Assembly: GCF_045679555.1 (NCBI RefSeq)
Contig: NC_092091.1
Location: forward strand, 86,643,462 to 86,707,461
Direction: 5' to 3'
DNA from: Salvelinus alpinus
Taxonomy: Eukaryota; Chordata; Actinopteri; Salmoniformes; Salmonidae
Length of the DNA stretch: 64,000 bases
Made by a program: the position numbers and the translations under genes
In this document: positions 23,943-52,736 of the stretch, in pieces
Layout: each line of letters begins with the position of its first letter
How positions within the stretch are numbered: the stretch's first letter is position 1
The notes under the pieces: model-generated
Database searches by the model: none
What the model was told of the DNA's origin: nothing
Seen by the model: the letters and a program-made list of their open reading frames with translations, nothing else

Positions 23943-24788
23943 CTAGAGTCTAGTTGACTCCTGATTTAACAGTCTACTGTAGTCTAGTTGACTCCTGATT
24001 TAACAGTCTACTGTAGTCTAGTTGACTCCTGATTTAACAGTCTACTGTAGTCTAGTTGACTCCTGATTTAACAGTCTACTGTAGTCTAGTTGACTCCTGA
24101 TTTAACAGTCTACTGTAGTCTAGTTGACTCCTGATTTAACAGTCTACTGTAGTCTAGTTGACTCCTGATTTAACAGTCTACTGTAGTCTAGTTGACTCCT
24201 GATTTAACAGTCTACTGTAGTCTAGTTGACTCCTGATTTAACAGTCTACTGTAGTCTAGTTGACTCCTGATTTAACAGTCTACTGTAGTCTAGTTGACTC
24301 CTGATTTAACAGTCTACTGTAGTCTAGTTGACTCCTGATTTAACAGTCTACTGTAGTCTAGTTGACTCCTGATTTAACAGTCTACTGTAGTCTAGTTGAC
24401 TCCTGATTTAACAGTCTACTGTAGTCTAGTTGACTCCTGATTTAACAGTCTACTGTAGTCTAGTTGACTCCTGATTTAACAGTCTACTGTAGTCTAGTTG
24501 ACTCCTGATTTAACAGTCTACTGTAGTCTAGTTGACCCCTGATTTAACAGTCTACTGTAGTCTAGTTGACTCCTGATTTAACAGTCTACTGTAGTCTAGT
24601 TGACTCCTGATTTAACAGTCTACTGTAGTCTAGTTGACCCCTGATTTAACAGTCTACTGTAGTCTAGTTGACTCCTGATTTAACAGTCTACTGTAGTCTA
24701 GTTGACTCCTGATTTAACAGTCTACTGTAGTCTAGTTGACTCCTGATTTAACAGTCTACTGTAGTCTAGTTGACTCCTGATTTAACAG
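23943..24788. repeat. 34-bp minisatellite, about 25 nearly identical copies
   Basis: The unit is AGTCTAGTTGACTCCTGATT plus TAACAGTCTACTGT. The only change I see is GACCCC for GACTCC in two units. It abuts the LTR-like element. Confidence 0.98.
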
Positions 24789-25022
24789 TATTGGATCAGC
24801 ATAAGGAAAGTACAGGACACATTCAGTCTGCACCAAGCCAGTCTTTCAGTCCCTAACGGGGATTAAAGGAGTGCACATTTCAGGAGGAAGCCCTAGGGAG
24901 CATCTCATTTGAAGAAAGTGCTTTTTTCGCCTGGAGGAGTTGGCTTAATTTAGGTCTGGGAAACCATTCCTATAATGTGAGTGGTTGAATTTTAAATCCA
25001 CAGAAGGCAGGTGACATATTTT

Positions 25023-25393
25023 TGTAACGGCTGTCGTCGGTGGAAGAAGGTGAGGACCAAGGTGCAGCGTGGGAAGTGTTCATGATATTTAATAATAATC
25101 AAAACTGAACACTGAATAACAAAACAAAGAAACAACCGAAAACAGTTATGTCTGGTGCAGACACACAAAGACTGAAAATAACCACCCACAAAACCCAACA
25201 GAAAAACAGGCTACCTAAATATGGTTCCCAATCAGGGACAACGATTGACAGCTGCCTCTGATTGGGAACCATATCAGGCCAAACACAGAAATAGAAAATC
25301 ATAGAAACACTAACATAGACAACCCACCCAACTCACGCCCTGACCATACTAAAACAAAAGACAAAACAAAGGAACTAACATCAGAACGTGACA
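25023..25393 (-). mobile_element. Solo LTR with 5-bp target-site duplication
   Basis: A 371-bp element starts TGTAACGGCTGTCG and ends AACGTGACA, the 5'-TG...CA-3' form of an LTR. The flanks are ATTTT on both sides, a perfect 5-bp duplication. No internal coding region remains, so it is a solo LTR left by recombination. A partial relative lies at 3,290-3,558. Orientation is tentative. Gypsy/ERV class inferred from the TSD length. Confidence 0.82.
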
Positions 25394-25596
25394 ATTTTTT
25401 CTGAAGAATCATCATAGATGGATACAGCACGATAGTTTAATACAGGATAAAACACACGTGAGCCACAGTATAAATACAATATCGTTTGGGGCCTTTTCCG
25501 TCTCTCCTCCAACCCTTCTCTCTCTTTCTCTCTTTCTCTCTTTTACATCTAGGTCATGGCTCTGTAGTTACAACCTGAGGCAGAGATGCACACCAA

Positions 25597-25691
25597 ATGG
25601 CATCCTATCCACTATATAGTGCACACCTTTTGACCAGGACCCCATAGGTTTATGGTCAAACGTAGTGCACTATATAGGGGATAGGATGCCA
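25597..25691. mobile_element. GTGCACTAC-type palindromic MITE, near-complete hairpin
   Basis: GGCATCCTATCCACTATATA on the left pairs with TATATAGGGGATAGGATGCC on the right, around GTGCAC...GTGCAC. Confidence 0.85.
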
Positions 25692-25775
25692 AGTTGTCTT
25701 CATAATCCAGCTTGTTATACACTATGTTAGCTTTGACCCACTACTTATCCCATATGACCTGGTACCTAGCCTGTA

Positions 25776-25850
25776 TTCCAAATGGCTCCTTATGAAGTGC
25801 ACTACCTTTGACCAGGGCCTATAGGGAATACGGAGCCCTTTGAGACACAG
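25776..25850. mobile_element. GTGCACTAC-type MITE remnant
   Basis: AAATGGCTCCTTATGAAGTG plus CACTACCTTTGACCAGGGCC, followed by the collapsed second arm AGGGAATACGGAGCC. Confidence 0.65.
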
Positions 25851-25934
25851 CCCAAGTTATATCAGACGTCAGAACCTCCCTCTGGGGATGGGGCTTAGCT
25901 TAGTATTACAGCTGGGTTTTCTTCCTGAGTGGAG

Positions 25935-26690
25935 AGGAGATCAGACTGCTGTCAGAGAGAGAGGAGACAGAGAGAGGAGGCAGAGAGAGAGACAGAGAGA
26001 GGAGGCAGAGAGAGGAGGCAGAGAGAGGAGACAGAGAGAGGAGACAGAGAGAGGAGACAGAGAGAGGAGATCAGACTGCTGTAGCGAAAGAGAGGAAGCA
26101 GAGAGAGAGGCAGAGAGAGAGGCAGAGAGAGAGACAGAGAGAGGAGACAGAGAGGAGACAGAGAGAGGAGATCAGACTGCTGTAGCGAAAGAGAGGAGGC
26201 AGAGAGAGGAGACAGAGAGAGGAGATCAGACTGCTGTAGCGAAAGAGAGGAGGCAGAGAGAGGAGACAGAGAGAAGAGGCAGAGAGAGGAGGCAGAGAGA
26301 GGAGATCAGACTGCTGTAGCGAAAGAGAGGAAGCAGAGAGAGGAGGCAGAGAGAGGAGGCAGAGAGAAGAGGCAGAGAGCGGAGGCAGAGAGAGGAGGCA
26401 GAGAGAGGAGGCAGAGAGAAGAGGCAGAGAGAAGAGGCAGAGAGAAGAGGCAGAGAGAAGTGGCAGAGAGAGGAGGCAGAGAGAGGAGGCAGAGAGAGGA
26501 GACAGAGAGAGCAGACAGAGAGATGAGGCATAGAGAGGAGGCAGAGAGAGGAGGCTTTGAGAGGAGGCAAAGAGAGGAGTCAGAGAGAGGAGTCAGAGAG
26601 AGGAGGCATAGAGAGGGACAGAGAGAGGAGGCAGAGAGAGGAGACAGAGAGATGAGACAGAGAGACAGAGGAAAAGAGGAGAAGTGATGG
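25935..26690. repeat. Purine-rich array GAGGCAGAGAGAG with a recurring spacer
   Basis: GAGACAGAGAGAG and GAGGCAGAGAGAG units are punctuated four to five times by AGATCAGACTGCTGTAGCGA, giving a higher-order repeat. The Arg/Glu-rich and Ser/Leu-rich frames are shadows. Confidence 0.93.
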
Positions 26691-26769
26691 AGAAAGGCTC
26701 AAACAGAGGGGCTGAGGAGAGGAAAGAGAGGAGGATGAGAAGAGACAGAAACAAAAAGATAGTAGAGAA

Positions 26770-27540
26770 AAGGTGTCTGTAGGCATCACATCAGGCATCA
26801 CTAGTAGATAAAAGGAGACTGTAGGCATCTCATCAGGCATCACTAGTAGAGGAGAGGATGTAGGAATCACATCAGATATCACTAGTAGAAAATTGTCGAT
26901 TGTAGGAATCACATCAGGCATCACTAGAACAGAAGAGGAGACTGTATGAATCACATCAGGCATCACTAGAACAGAAGAGGAGACTGTATGAATCACATCA
27001 GGCATCATTAGTAGAGAAGAGGAGACTGTAGGAATCACATCAGGCATCACTAGTAGAGAAGAAGGAACTGCTGGCAGCATAGGCAGGCATCACTTGCAGA
27101 GGAGAGGAGCCTGTAGGAATCAGATCAGGCATCACTTGCAGAGAAGAGGAGACTGTAGGCATCAGATCAGGCATCACTAGCAGAGTAGAAGAGATTGTTG
27201 GCATCACATCAGGCATTACTAATAGACAAAAGGAGACTACTCATCACATCAGGCATCAATAGTAGAGAAAAAGAGACTATAGACATCACATCAGGCATCA
27301 CTAGTCAGGCATCACTAGTAGAGGGGAGGAGACTGTGGGCATCTCATCAGGCATCACTAGTAAAGAAGAGGAGACTGTAGGAATCACACCAGACATCACT
27401 AGTAGAGAAAAGGAGTCTGTAGGCATCACATCAGGCATCACTAGTCAGGCATCACTAGTAGAGAAGAGGAAACGGTAGGAATCACATCAGGCATCACTAC
27501 TAGAGAAGAGGAGACTGCTGGCAGCACAGCAGGCATCACA
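26770..27540. repeat. Minisatellite, about 40-bp unit, about 18 diverged copies
   Basis: AATCACATCAGGCATCACTA plus GTAGAGAAGAGGAGACTGTAGG is repeated with more divergence than other arrays here, implying an older array. Confidence 0.92.
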
Positions 27541-27603
27541 CATTTTATTCATGAAAATGACACTAAGTTCTATAAATTAATGAGGCAGTCTACGGTTACG
27601 TCT

Positions 27604-27707
27604 CCAATGGCTCCCTATTCCCTACATAGTGCACTACTCTTGACCTGTAGCCCATGGGCCCTGGTCAAAAGAAGTGCACTATAGAGGGAGTGTAGGGTGC
27701 CATTCGG
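27604..27707. mobile_element. GTGCACTAC-type palindromic MITE copy
   Basis: AATGGCTCCCTATTCCCTAC through the central CCCATGGGCC to AGGGTGCCATT; the two arms are inverted complements. Confidence 0.8.
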
Positions 27708-27859
27708 GATGCAGACTGGATGAATATTTCCTTAAGAGGGCCAGATGGGTTGCCAGTTATTGTTGGTGCAGCAAGGCCAGACCAAGTTGCCAGGTTGGAT
27801 TAATGCACTTAATGCTGTTGGAGAAGCTGAATTATTTGTGTCCATGTCTCAGGAAGACT

Positions 27860-28590
<731 letters not shown>

Positions 28591-28663
28591 ACCTATCACA
28601 ATGTTAATTGCTTTTCTGAATGTAAATGCAAGATACTTTACAATTTCCTTATCAGTCTTTCAA

Positions 28664-28770
<107 letters not shown>

Positions 28771-29160
28771 ACATTTAGGCATGTGAGTGTTGGATTAGTT
28801 ATTCAGCTGGTTCATCTGGAGGGTAATCATAACGCTGTGAATGATTAACCTGGAGGATTTCACAGAGGACCTTCTCTCCCATTATCAACTCTCAGGACAT
28901 TAGGAGAGACGACTCTAGACAGTCTCCTTTCTTACAAGCTCTTTTCCTTCGGGGGTTCCTGTTTCCACGTCTTCTCTCTCCTTGACGAGGAGGCGAGGAG
29001 AGGACACAAGGAAATGTATAGAATCATATTGAGAAAGGGGCCTATGTGAAAATGCATCAAGAGAGAGGGCGAGAAGGAGAGATGTTGTGATTGTACAACT
29101 CTGGTGTGTTCTGTAATTGTAACAGCATGATGTTGGAAGATGAAAACCGTACAGAGTCAA
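28771..29160. other. Non-coding interval
   Basis: No gene or repeat recognised apart from the start of the triplication that follows. Confidence 0.5.
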
Positions 29161-29530
29161 TGTCCACACTTCCATTGAAAACAACTGTCTGGCTCCCCTA
29201 GTGGTATGAACTGGGTACTGCATGTACAGATGGCCCTGTGGTCACCTGTCACCACCTGTGTATCTTAGCCCTGGACCCTTGTCCACACTTCCATTGAAAA
29301 CAACTGTCTGGCTCCCCTAGTGGTATGAACTGGGTACTGCATGTACAGATGGCCCTGTGGTCACCTGTCACCACCTGTGTATCTTAGCCCTGGACCCTTG
29401 TCCACACTTCCATTGAAAACAACTGTCTGGCTCCCCTAGTGGTATGAACTGGGTACTGCATGTACAGATGGCCCTGTGGTCACCTGTCATCACCTGTGTA
29501 TCTTAGCCCTGGACCCTTGTCCACAAAGCC
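29161..29530. repeat. 119-bp tandem triplication
   Basis: TGTCCACACTTCCATTGAAA begins three successive copies at 29,161, 29,280 and 29,399. They are virtually identical (one CACCACC to CATCACC change), and a fourth copy is cut off after TGTCCACA. Confidence 0.97.
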
Positions 29531-29629
29531 TCTCAGGGTGGGAGTGCTGATCTAGGATCAGTTTAGTCTTCTATAGAGCTTAATGAATAATATGATATGG
29601 ACAGATCCTAGATCAGCACATATTCTATA

Positions 29630-29800
29630 CTGAACAAAAGTATATAAGCAACACACGATTTTACTGTGTTACAGTTTATATGTGGAAATCAGTCAATTTA
29701 AATAAATTCATTAGACCCTAATCTATGGATTTCACATAACTGGGCAAGGGCACAGCCATGGGTGGGCCTGTCTCCCAAGTGGGTGGGCCTATGCCCTCCC
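29630..29800. mobile_element. Tc1-like end fragment, same family as 5,318-6,286
   Basis: It matches about 5,318-5,480 through blocks AAATCAGTCAATT, CTATGGATTTCACAT and GGGTGGGC. Only this end is left. Confidence 0.7.
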
Positions 29801-29867
29801 AGGCCCAGACAAACAGAAGGCTGGGCCTGGGAAGATGGAATCAGTCAATATTCATTCTGGGAACGTC

Positions 29868-29968
29868 TCAAATGGCACCCTATTCCCTATTTAGTGCACT
29901 TGTTTTGACCTTATGGGTCCTGGATAAAAGAAGTGCACTATAGAGGGAATAGGGTGCGATTTGAGACA
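29868..29968. mobile_element. GTGCACTAC-type palindromic MITE copy
   Basis: CAAATGGCACCCTATTCCCT on the left pairs with AGGGAATAGGGTGCGATTTG on the right. This is one of the most complete hairpin copies in the window. Confidence 0.85.
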
Positions 29969-30004
29969 TACTCCAAACGAATATTGACTGATTCCCACTT
30001 CCTC

Positions 30005-30950
30005 GTTCTTTCGAACTTTGTTTCCAGTCTCTCAGACCTGGCAGATAGGTGACAAGGTGTGTCTGTAGGTAACGGGTTGGGCCCAGTTTCCAGTCTCTCA
30101 GACCTGGCAGACAGGAGACAAGGTGTTTCTGTAGGTAACGGGTTGGGTCCAGTTTCCAGTCTCTCAGACCTGGCAGACAGGAGCCAAGGTGTGTCTGTAG
30201 GTAACGGGTCGGGTCCAGTTTCCAGTCTCTCAGACCTGGCAGACAGGTGACAAGGTGTGTCTGTAGGTAACGGGTTGGGTCCAGTTTCCAGTCTCTCAGA
30301 CCTGGCAGACAGGTGACAAGGTGTGTCTGTAGGTAACGGGTTGGGTCCAGTTTCCAGTCTCTCAGACCTGGCAGACAGGTGACAAAGTGTGTCTGTAGGT
30401 AACGGGTTGGGTCCAGTTTCCAGTCTCTCAGACCTGGCAGACAGGAGCCAAGGTGTGTTTGTAGGTAACGGGTTGGGTCCAGTTTCCAGTCTCTCAGACC
30501 TGGCAGACAGGAGACAGGTGTGTCTGTAGGTAACGGGTTGGGTCCAGTTTCCAGTCTCTCAGACCTGGCAGACAGGAGACAGGTGTGTCTGTAGGTAACG
30601 GGTTGGGTCCAGTTTCCAGTCTCTCAGACCTGGCAGACAGGTGACAAGGTGTGTCTGTAGGTAACGGGTTGGGTCCAGTTTCCAGTCTCTCAGACCTGGC
30701 AGACAGGAGACAAGGTGTGTCTGTAGGTAACGGGTCGGGTCCAGTTTCCAGTCTCTCAGACCTGGCAGACAGGAGACAAGGTGTGTCTGTAGGTAACGGG
30801 TTGGGTCCAGTTTCCAGTCTCTCAGACCTGGCAGACAGGAGACAAGGTGTGTCTGTAGGTAACGGGTTGGGTCCAGTTTCCAGTCTCTCAGACCTGGCAG
30901 ACAGGAGACAAGGTGTGTCTGTAGGTAACGGGTTGGGTCCAGTTTCCTCA
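30005..30950. repeat. About 63-66-bp minisatellite upstream of the intelectin gene
   Basis: The unit is GGGTTGGGTCCAGTTTCCAG plus TCTCTCAGACCTGGCAGACA plus GGAGACAAGGTGTGTCTGTAGGTAAC, about 14 copies, indel-poor. Part of it (CTTTGTTTCCAGT...CTCAGACCTGGCAGATAGG at 30,015-30,050) resembles 31,154-31,195, just upstream of the putative TATA box. Confidence 0.95.
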
Positions 30951-31244
30951 ACTGTTGTAATGGCCTCACACAGATTACAGGCTTTAAAGCAGCAACCAAA
31001 GCAGCATGAAAATCTTTTATGAGTTCTTTATGGATGATCAACTAGGGTTATTGTTTTACCTTTTTGGACATTAACCCTGTTTTGGAAGGCTTGTACTTTC
31101 CTGTAAAAAGGAACTAAATCATTATTGATCAAAACAAGTTTGTTCCTTATTATAGCTTTGTTTCCAGTTTTATGGCTCAGACCTGACAGATAAGAAGACG
31201 TGAGTCAGAGCTGGCATAAATACGGGCAGTGTTAAGGGTTGGCA

Positions 31245-47499
<16,255 letters not shown>

Positions 47500-47544
47500 A
47501 TTCCACCCTAAAACCGTTTATTATATTCTATACACTGTAAGGAA

Positions 47545-47780
47545 TACAACTTTATTGTCCAAAAGAACTAACCATTCCATGATATTGAATAGAAAACCAA
47601 CCATTCCATGATATTGTATAGAAAACCAACCATTCCATGATATTGAATAGAAAACGAACCATTCAATGGTATTGAATAGAAAACTAACCATTCCATGGTA
47701 TTGTATAGAAAACTAACCATTCCATGGTATTGAATAGAAAACTAACCATTCCATGGTATTGAATAGAAAACTACCCATTC
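47545..47780. repeat. About 28-bp tandem repeat in the intelectin 3' UTR
   Basis: AACCATTCCATGATATTGAA plus TAGAAAAC is repeated about eight times, starting about 60 bp after the stop codon. Confidence 0.93.
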
Positions 47781-48049
47781 CATGCCGTCAACGTATATTC
47801 AGATTTGTTGTCGTTTGTTCTATGAAATCCCCTGTTTGATGATGTAATGGATGCAACATCTCCGTGGTTACTATAGAGGAACCATTCATTCATTAAATGT
47901 ACTGTACAAATACAATTACATAAATGTGCTGTTCATGTCCAGTATTACTGCGTGTTAATATACCTTCTGAGTTGTAATGTTGGTTGTTGGCCACTAGGTG
48001 TCGCCGGTGATCCAGATAAACAGGGTCCACTTCAGCTCATTTTGAGTCC

Positions 48050-48248
48050 CTCCCAAATGCCACCCTATTCCCTATATAGTTCACTACTTTCTCCACTCCT
48101 CAGGCTTTTACCTGTTCTATCCCATAGGGTTCTGTTCAAAAGTAGTGCCCTATATAGTTTACTACTTTCTCCACTCGTCAGGCTTTTACCTGTTCTATCC
48201 CATAGGGCTCTGGTCTAAAGTAGTGCCCTGTATAGGAGAGAGGGTGCC
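48050..48248. mobile_element. GTGCACTAC-type MITE remnants
   Basis: CCAAATGCCACCCTATTCCC is followed by TATATAGTTCACTACTTTCT, twice; GAGAGGGTGCCATTTC closes the second copy. Confidence 0.7.
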
Positions 48249-48249
48249 A

Positions 48250-50960
48250 TTTCTCTAGTTGTCTGTGCTAGATCGACTAATTTGGTCTAGTCTTGATCGT
48301 CTTGATCGGTCTAGTTTTGGTTGTCTAGTTTGGTCTAGTTTGGTCTAGTCTTGGTCATCTAGTTTGGTCTAGTCTTGGTTGTCTAGTTTGGTCTAGTTTG
48401 GTCTAGTCTTGATAGTTTGGTCTGGTCTTGGTCGTCTAGTTTGGTCTAGTCTTGATAGTTTGGTCTGGTCTTGGTCGTCTAGTTTGGTCTAGTCTTGGTC
48501 GTCTATTTTGGTCTAGTCTTGGTCGTCTAGTTTGGTCTCGTCTTGGTCGTCTAGTTTGGTCTAGTCTTGGTCGTCTAGTTTGGTCTAGTCTTGGTCGTCT
48601 ATTTTGGTCTAGTCTTGGTCATCTAGTTTGGTCTCGTCTTGGTCGTCTAGTTTGGTCTAGTCTTGGTCGTCTAGTTTGGTCTCGTCTTGGTCGTCTAGTT
48701 TGGTCTAGTCTTGGTTGTCTAGTTTGGTCTAGTTTGGTCGTCTATTTTGGTCTAGTCTTGGTCATCTAGTTTGGTCTCGTCTTGGTCGTCTAGTTTGGTC
48801 TAGTCTTGATCGTCTAGTTTGGTCTAGTCTTGGTCGTCTAGTTTGGTCTAGTCTTGGTCATCTAGTTTGGTCTAGTCTTGGTCGTCTAGTTTGGTCTAGT
48901 CTTGGTCGTCTATTTTGGTCTAGTCTTGGTCATCTAGTTTGGTCTCGTCTTGGTTGTCTAGTTTGGTCTAGTCTTGATAGTTTGGTCTAGTCTTGGTCAT
49001 CTAGTTTGGTCTAGTCTTTGTCGTCTAGTTTGGTCTAGTCTTGGTCGTCTATTTTGGTCTAGTCTTGGTCGTCTATTTTGGTCTAGTCTTGGTCGTCTAG
49101 TTTGGTCTAGTCTTGATCGTCTAGTTTGGTCTAGTCTTGGTCGTCTATTTTGGTCTAGTCTTGGTCATCTAGTTTGGTCTAGTCTTGGTTGTCTAGTTTG
49201 GTCTGGTCTTGGTCGTCTAGTTTGGTCTGGTCTTGATCGTCTAGTTTGGTCTAGTCTTGGTCGTCTAGTTTGGTCTAGTCTTGGTCGTCTAGTTTGGTCT
49301 CGTCTTGGTCGTCTAGTTTGGTCTAGTCTTGGTCGTCTAGTTTGGTCTGGTCTTGGTCGTCTAGTTTGGTCTAGTCTTGGTCGTCTAGTTTGGTCTAGTC
49401 TTGGTCGTCTAGTTCGGTCTAGTCTTGGTCGTCTAGTTTGGTCTAGTCTTGGTCGTCTAGTTTGGTCTAGTCTTGGTCGTCTAGTTTGGTCTAGTCTTAG
49501 TCGTCTAGTTTGGTCTAGTCTTGGTCGTCTAGTTTGGTCTAGTCTTGATCGTCTAGTTTGGTCTAGTCTTGGTCGTCTAGTTTGGTCTAGTCTTGATCGT
49601 CTAGTTTGGTCTAGTCTTGGTCGTCTAGTTTGGTCTAGTCTTGATCGTCTAGTTCGGTCTAGTCTTAGTCGTCTAGTTTGGTCTAGTCTTGGTCGTCTAG
49701 TTTGGTCTAGTCTTGGTCGTCTAGTTCGGTCTAGTCTTAGTCGTCTAGTTTGGTCTAGTCTTGGTCGTCTAGTTTGGTCTAGTCTTGATCGTCTAGTTCG
49801 GTCTAGTCTTAGTCGTCTAGTTTGGTCTAGTCTTGGTCGTCTAGTTTGGTCTAGTCTTGGTCGTCTAGTTCGGTCTAGTCTTAGTCGTCTAGTTTGGTCT
49901 AGTCTTGGTCGTCTAGTTTGGTCTAGTCTTGATCGTCTAGTTTGGTCTAGTCTTGGTCGTCTAGTTTGGTCTAGTCTTGATCGTCTAGTTTGGTCTAGTC
50001 TTGGTCGTCTAGTTTGGTCTAGTCTTGATCGTCTAGTTCGGTCTAGTCTTAGTCGTCTAGTTTGGTCTAGTCTTGGTCGTCTAGTTTGGTCTAGTCTTGG
50101 TCGTCTAGTTCGGTCTAGTCTTAGTCGTCTAGTTTGGTCTAGTCTTGGTCGTCTAGTTTGGTCTAGTCTTGGTCGTCTAGTTTGGTGTAGTCTTGGTCGT
50201 CTAGTTTGGTCTAGTCTTGGTCGTCTAGTTTGGTCTAGTCTTGATCGTCTAGTTCGGTCTAGTCTTAGTCGTCTAGTTTGGTCTAGTCTTGGTCGTCTAG
50301 TTTGGTCTAGTCTTGGTCGTCTAGTTCGGTCTAGTCTTAGTCGTCTAGTTTGGTCTAGTCTTGGTCGTCTAGTTTGGTCTAGTCTTGGTCGTCTAGTTTG
50401 GTCTAGTCTTGGTCGTCTAGTTTGTTCTAGTCTTGATCGTCTAGTTTGGTCTAGTCTTGATCGTCTAGTTTGGTCTAGTCTTGGTCGTCTAGTTTGGTCT
50501 AGCCTTGGTCGTCTAGTTTGGTCTAGTCTTGGTCGTCTAGTTTGGTCTGGTCTTGATCGTCTAGTTTGGTCTAGTTTTGATCGTCTAGTTTGGTCTAGTC
50601 TTGGTAATCTAGTTTGGTCTAGTCTTGGTCGTCTAGTTCGGTCTAGTCTTGGTCGTCTAGTTTGGTCTAGTCTTGGTCGTCTAGTTTGTTCTAGTCTTGA
50701 TCGTCTAGTTTGGTCTAGTCTTGGTCGTCTAGTTTGGTCTAGTCTTGGTCATCTAGTTTGGTCTAGTCTTGGTCATCTAGTTTGGTCTAGCTTGGTCGTC
50801 TAGTTTGGTCTAGTCTTGGTCGTCTAGTTTGGTCTAGTCTTGGTCGTCTAGTTTGGTCTAGTCTTGGTCGTCTAGTTTGGTCTAGTCTTGATCGTCTAGT
50901 TTGGTCTAGTCTTGGTCGTCTAGTTTGGTCTAGTCTTGGTCGTCTAGTTCGCTTTTTTAG
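48250..50960. repeat. 24-bp CTAG-rich minisatellite, about 110 copies
   Basis: The unit is GGTCTAGTCTTGGTCGTCTA plus GTTT. Because 24 is a multiple of 3 the frame stays open for over 600 codons (VWSSLGRL repeated); this is a shadow, not a gene. Variants such as GTTCGG, CTTAG and CTTGATC recur in groups (for example the TTCGG-then-CTTAG pair), showing higher-order amplification. Confidence 0.97.
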
Positions 50961-50984
50961 ATCATCTAGTTCTCTTTATTTTAT

Positions 50985-51480
50985 TTTATAAATCCTTTGT
51001 TGTAGATCCCAGTTGACTTCTCTAGAATATAATCTCTCTCCTTAATGGTTTGAGTTTCATGTCTCTCTTCTCGCTCCCTAGCTCCTTGATGGCTCTAGTT
51101 TCATGTCTCTCTTCTCGCTCCCTAGCTCCTTGATGGCTCTAGTTTCATGTCTCTCTTCTAGCTCCTTGATGGCTCTAGTTTCATGTCTCTCACTGTGCCT
51201 TGCCTCCCTTCCTAGCTCCTTGGTCTCTCTCCTAGCTCCTTGTTCTCTCTCCTAGCTCCTTGGTCTCTCTCTCTTTAGTCTCTTTCCTTGCTGTATGTAG
51301 TTTCATGTCTCTCACTGTGCCTTGCCTCCCTTCCTAGCTCCTTGGTCTCTCTCCTAGCTCCTTGGTCTCTCTCCCAGCTCCTTGGTCTCTCTCCTTAGCT
51401 TATTACTGGTTCTGTTTCTCAATAGCTCCCTCACCTCTCCCTTCCTCCTAGCCTAGCATAGCCTCTCCTTTCAGCCTCAG
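50985..51480. repeat. Irregular CT-rich array with AGCTCCTTG
   Basis: CCTAGCTCCTTGATGGCTCT plus AGTTTCATGTCTCTC recurs about four times, then CTCCTAGCTCCTTGGTCTCT about six times. Confidence 0.85.
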
Positions 51481-51760
51481 AATTCCAGCCCACACGGCAT
51501 AACCCCCCTCTGTATACCCCCAAGAAACCAGGGACACATTTGATTTAGTTTGATACATTTTGTTGTTACACTGCCTTGTGTCTTCAGGATGCCCCGCCCA
51601 CTTGGGCTTATAAGACACGACTGCATTGACATCGTTGACAAACTGCAGTAGCTGAAGAGGACATTTGTGCGATTCAGTATTTCCACATCACGACCGTCGT
51701 TCTCTCAATAACTGCCATCCAGGTCCATTCTGATTGGGTTCAGAACTTTATAGAGAACTA
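51481..51760. other. Unique-looking non-coding sequence
   Basis: Nothing recognised. Confidence 0.5.
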
Positions 51761-51764
51761 CTGT

Positions 51765-51962
51765 GAGGTTACCTGTGGCCCGGTGTGGTCCGATGTGGCC
51801 CGGTGTGGCCCAGGTGTGGCCCGGTGTGGCCCGGTGTGGCCCAGGTGACAGAGTGTGGCCCAGGTGTGGGCCGGGTGTGGCCAGGTGTGGCCCAGGTGTG
51901 GCCGGGTGTGGCCAGGTGTGGCCCAGGTGTGGCCCAGGTGTGGCCCAGGTGACAGAGTGTGG
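51765..51962. repeat. GGTGTGGCCC(A) tandem repeat
   Basis: CAGGTGTGGCCC and CGGTGTGGCC units of 10-12 bp, about 16 copies, with CAGGTGACAGAGTGTGG recurring twice. Confidence 0.93.
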
Positions 51963-52009
51963 TTTCATTACCTTGGAAGCAGTCTATGGATTAGGACAGA
52001 GGGTCCATC

Positions 52010-52690
52010 ACAAAATGGCTCCCTATTCCCCACACAGTGCAGTAGTTTCAACCAGGGCCCAAGTAGTGCACTATATAGGGAATATGGCCCTGGTCTAAAG
52101 TAGTGCACTATATAGGGAATAGGGCTCTGGTCACTAGTCGTTCACTATATAGGGAATAGGGCTCTGGTCTAAAGTAGTGCACTATATAGGGAATAGGGCT
52201 CTGGTCTAAAGTAGTGCCACTATATAGGGAATAGGGCTCTGGTCTAAAGTAGTGCACTATATAGGGAATATGGCTCTGGTCACTAGTAGTTCACTATATA
52301 GGGAATAGGGCTCTGGTTAACAGTAGTTCACTATATAGGGAATAGGGCTCTGGTCACTAGTAGTTCACTATATAGGGAATAGGGCTCTGGTCACTAGTAG
52401 GTCACTATATAGGGAATAGGGCTCTGGTCACTAGTAGTTCACTATATAGGGAATAGGGCTCTGGTCAACAGTAGTTCACTATATAGGGAATAGGGCTCTG
52501 GTCACTAGTAGTTCACTATATAGGGAATAGGGCTCTGGTCACTAGTAGTTCACTATATAGGGAATAGGGCTCTGGTCAACAGTAGTTCACTATATAGGGA
52601 ATAGGGCTCTGGTCAACAGTAGTTCACTATATAGGGAATAGGGCTCTGGTCACTAGTAGTTCACTATATAGGGAATAGGGTTCCATTTGG
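52010..52690. repeat. MITE-derived 37-bp satellite, about 16 copies
   Basis: The first copy still shows the MITE's outer end (AAAATGGCTCCCTATTCC). Then the inner arm ACTATATAGGGAATAGGGCT plus CTGGTCACTAGTAGTTC repeats, and the array ends with the MITE's other terminus (AATAGGGTTCCATTTGG). The array therefore grew inside one MITE. Confidence 0.92.
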
Positions 52691-52736
52691 AGTGTAACAG
52701 TGCTAGGTTTGTTACCTAGCTACTGCCACCATATCA

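Noticed and set aside
48974-50803. 609-codon frame (VWSSLGRL repeats)
   Set aside because: A pure 24-bp satellite, a multiple of three without stops. There is no start context, domain or splice support.
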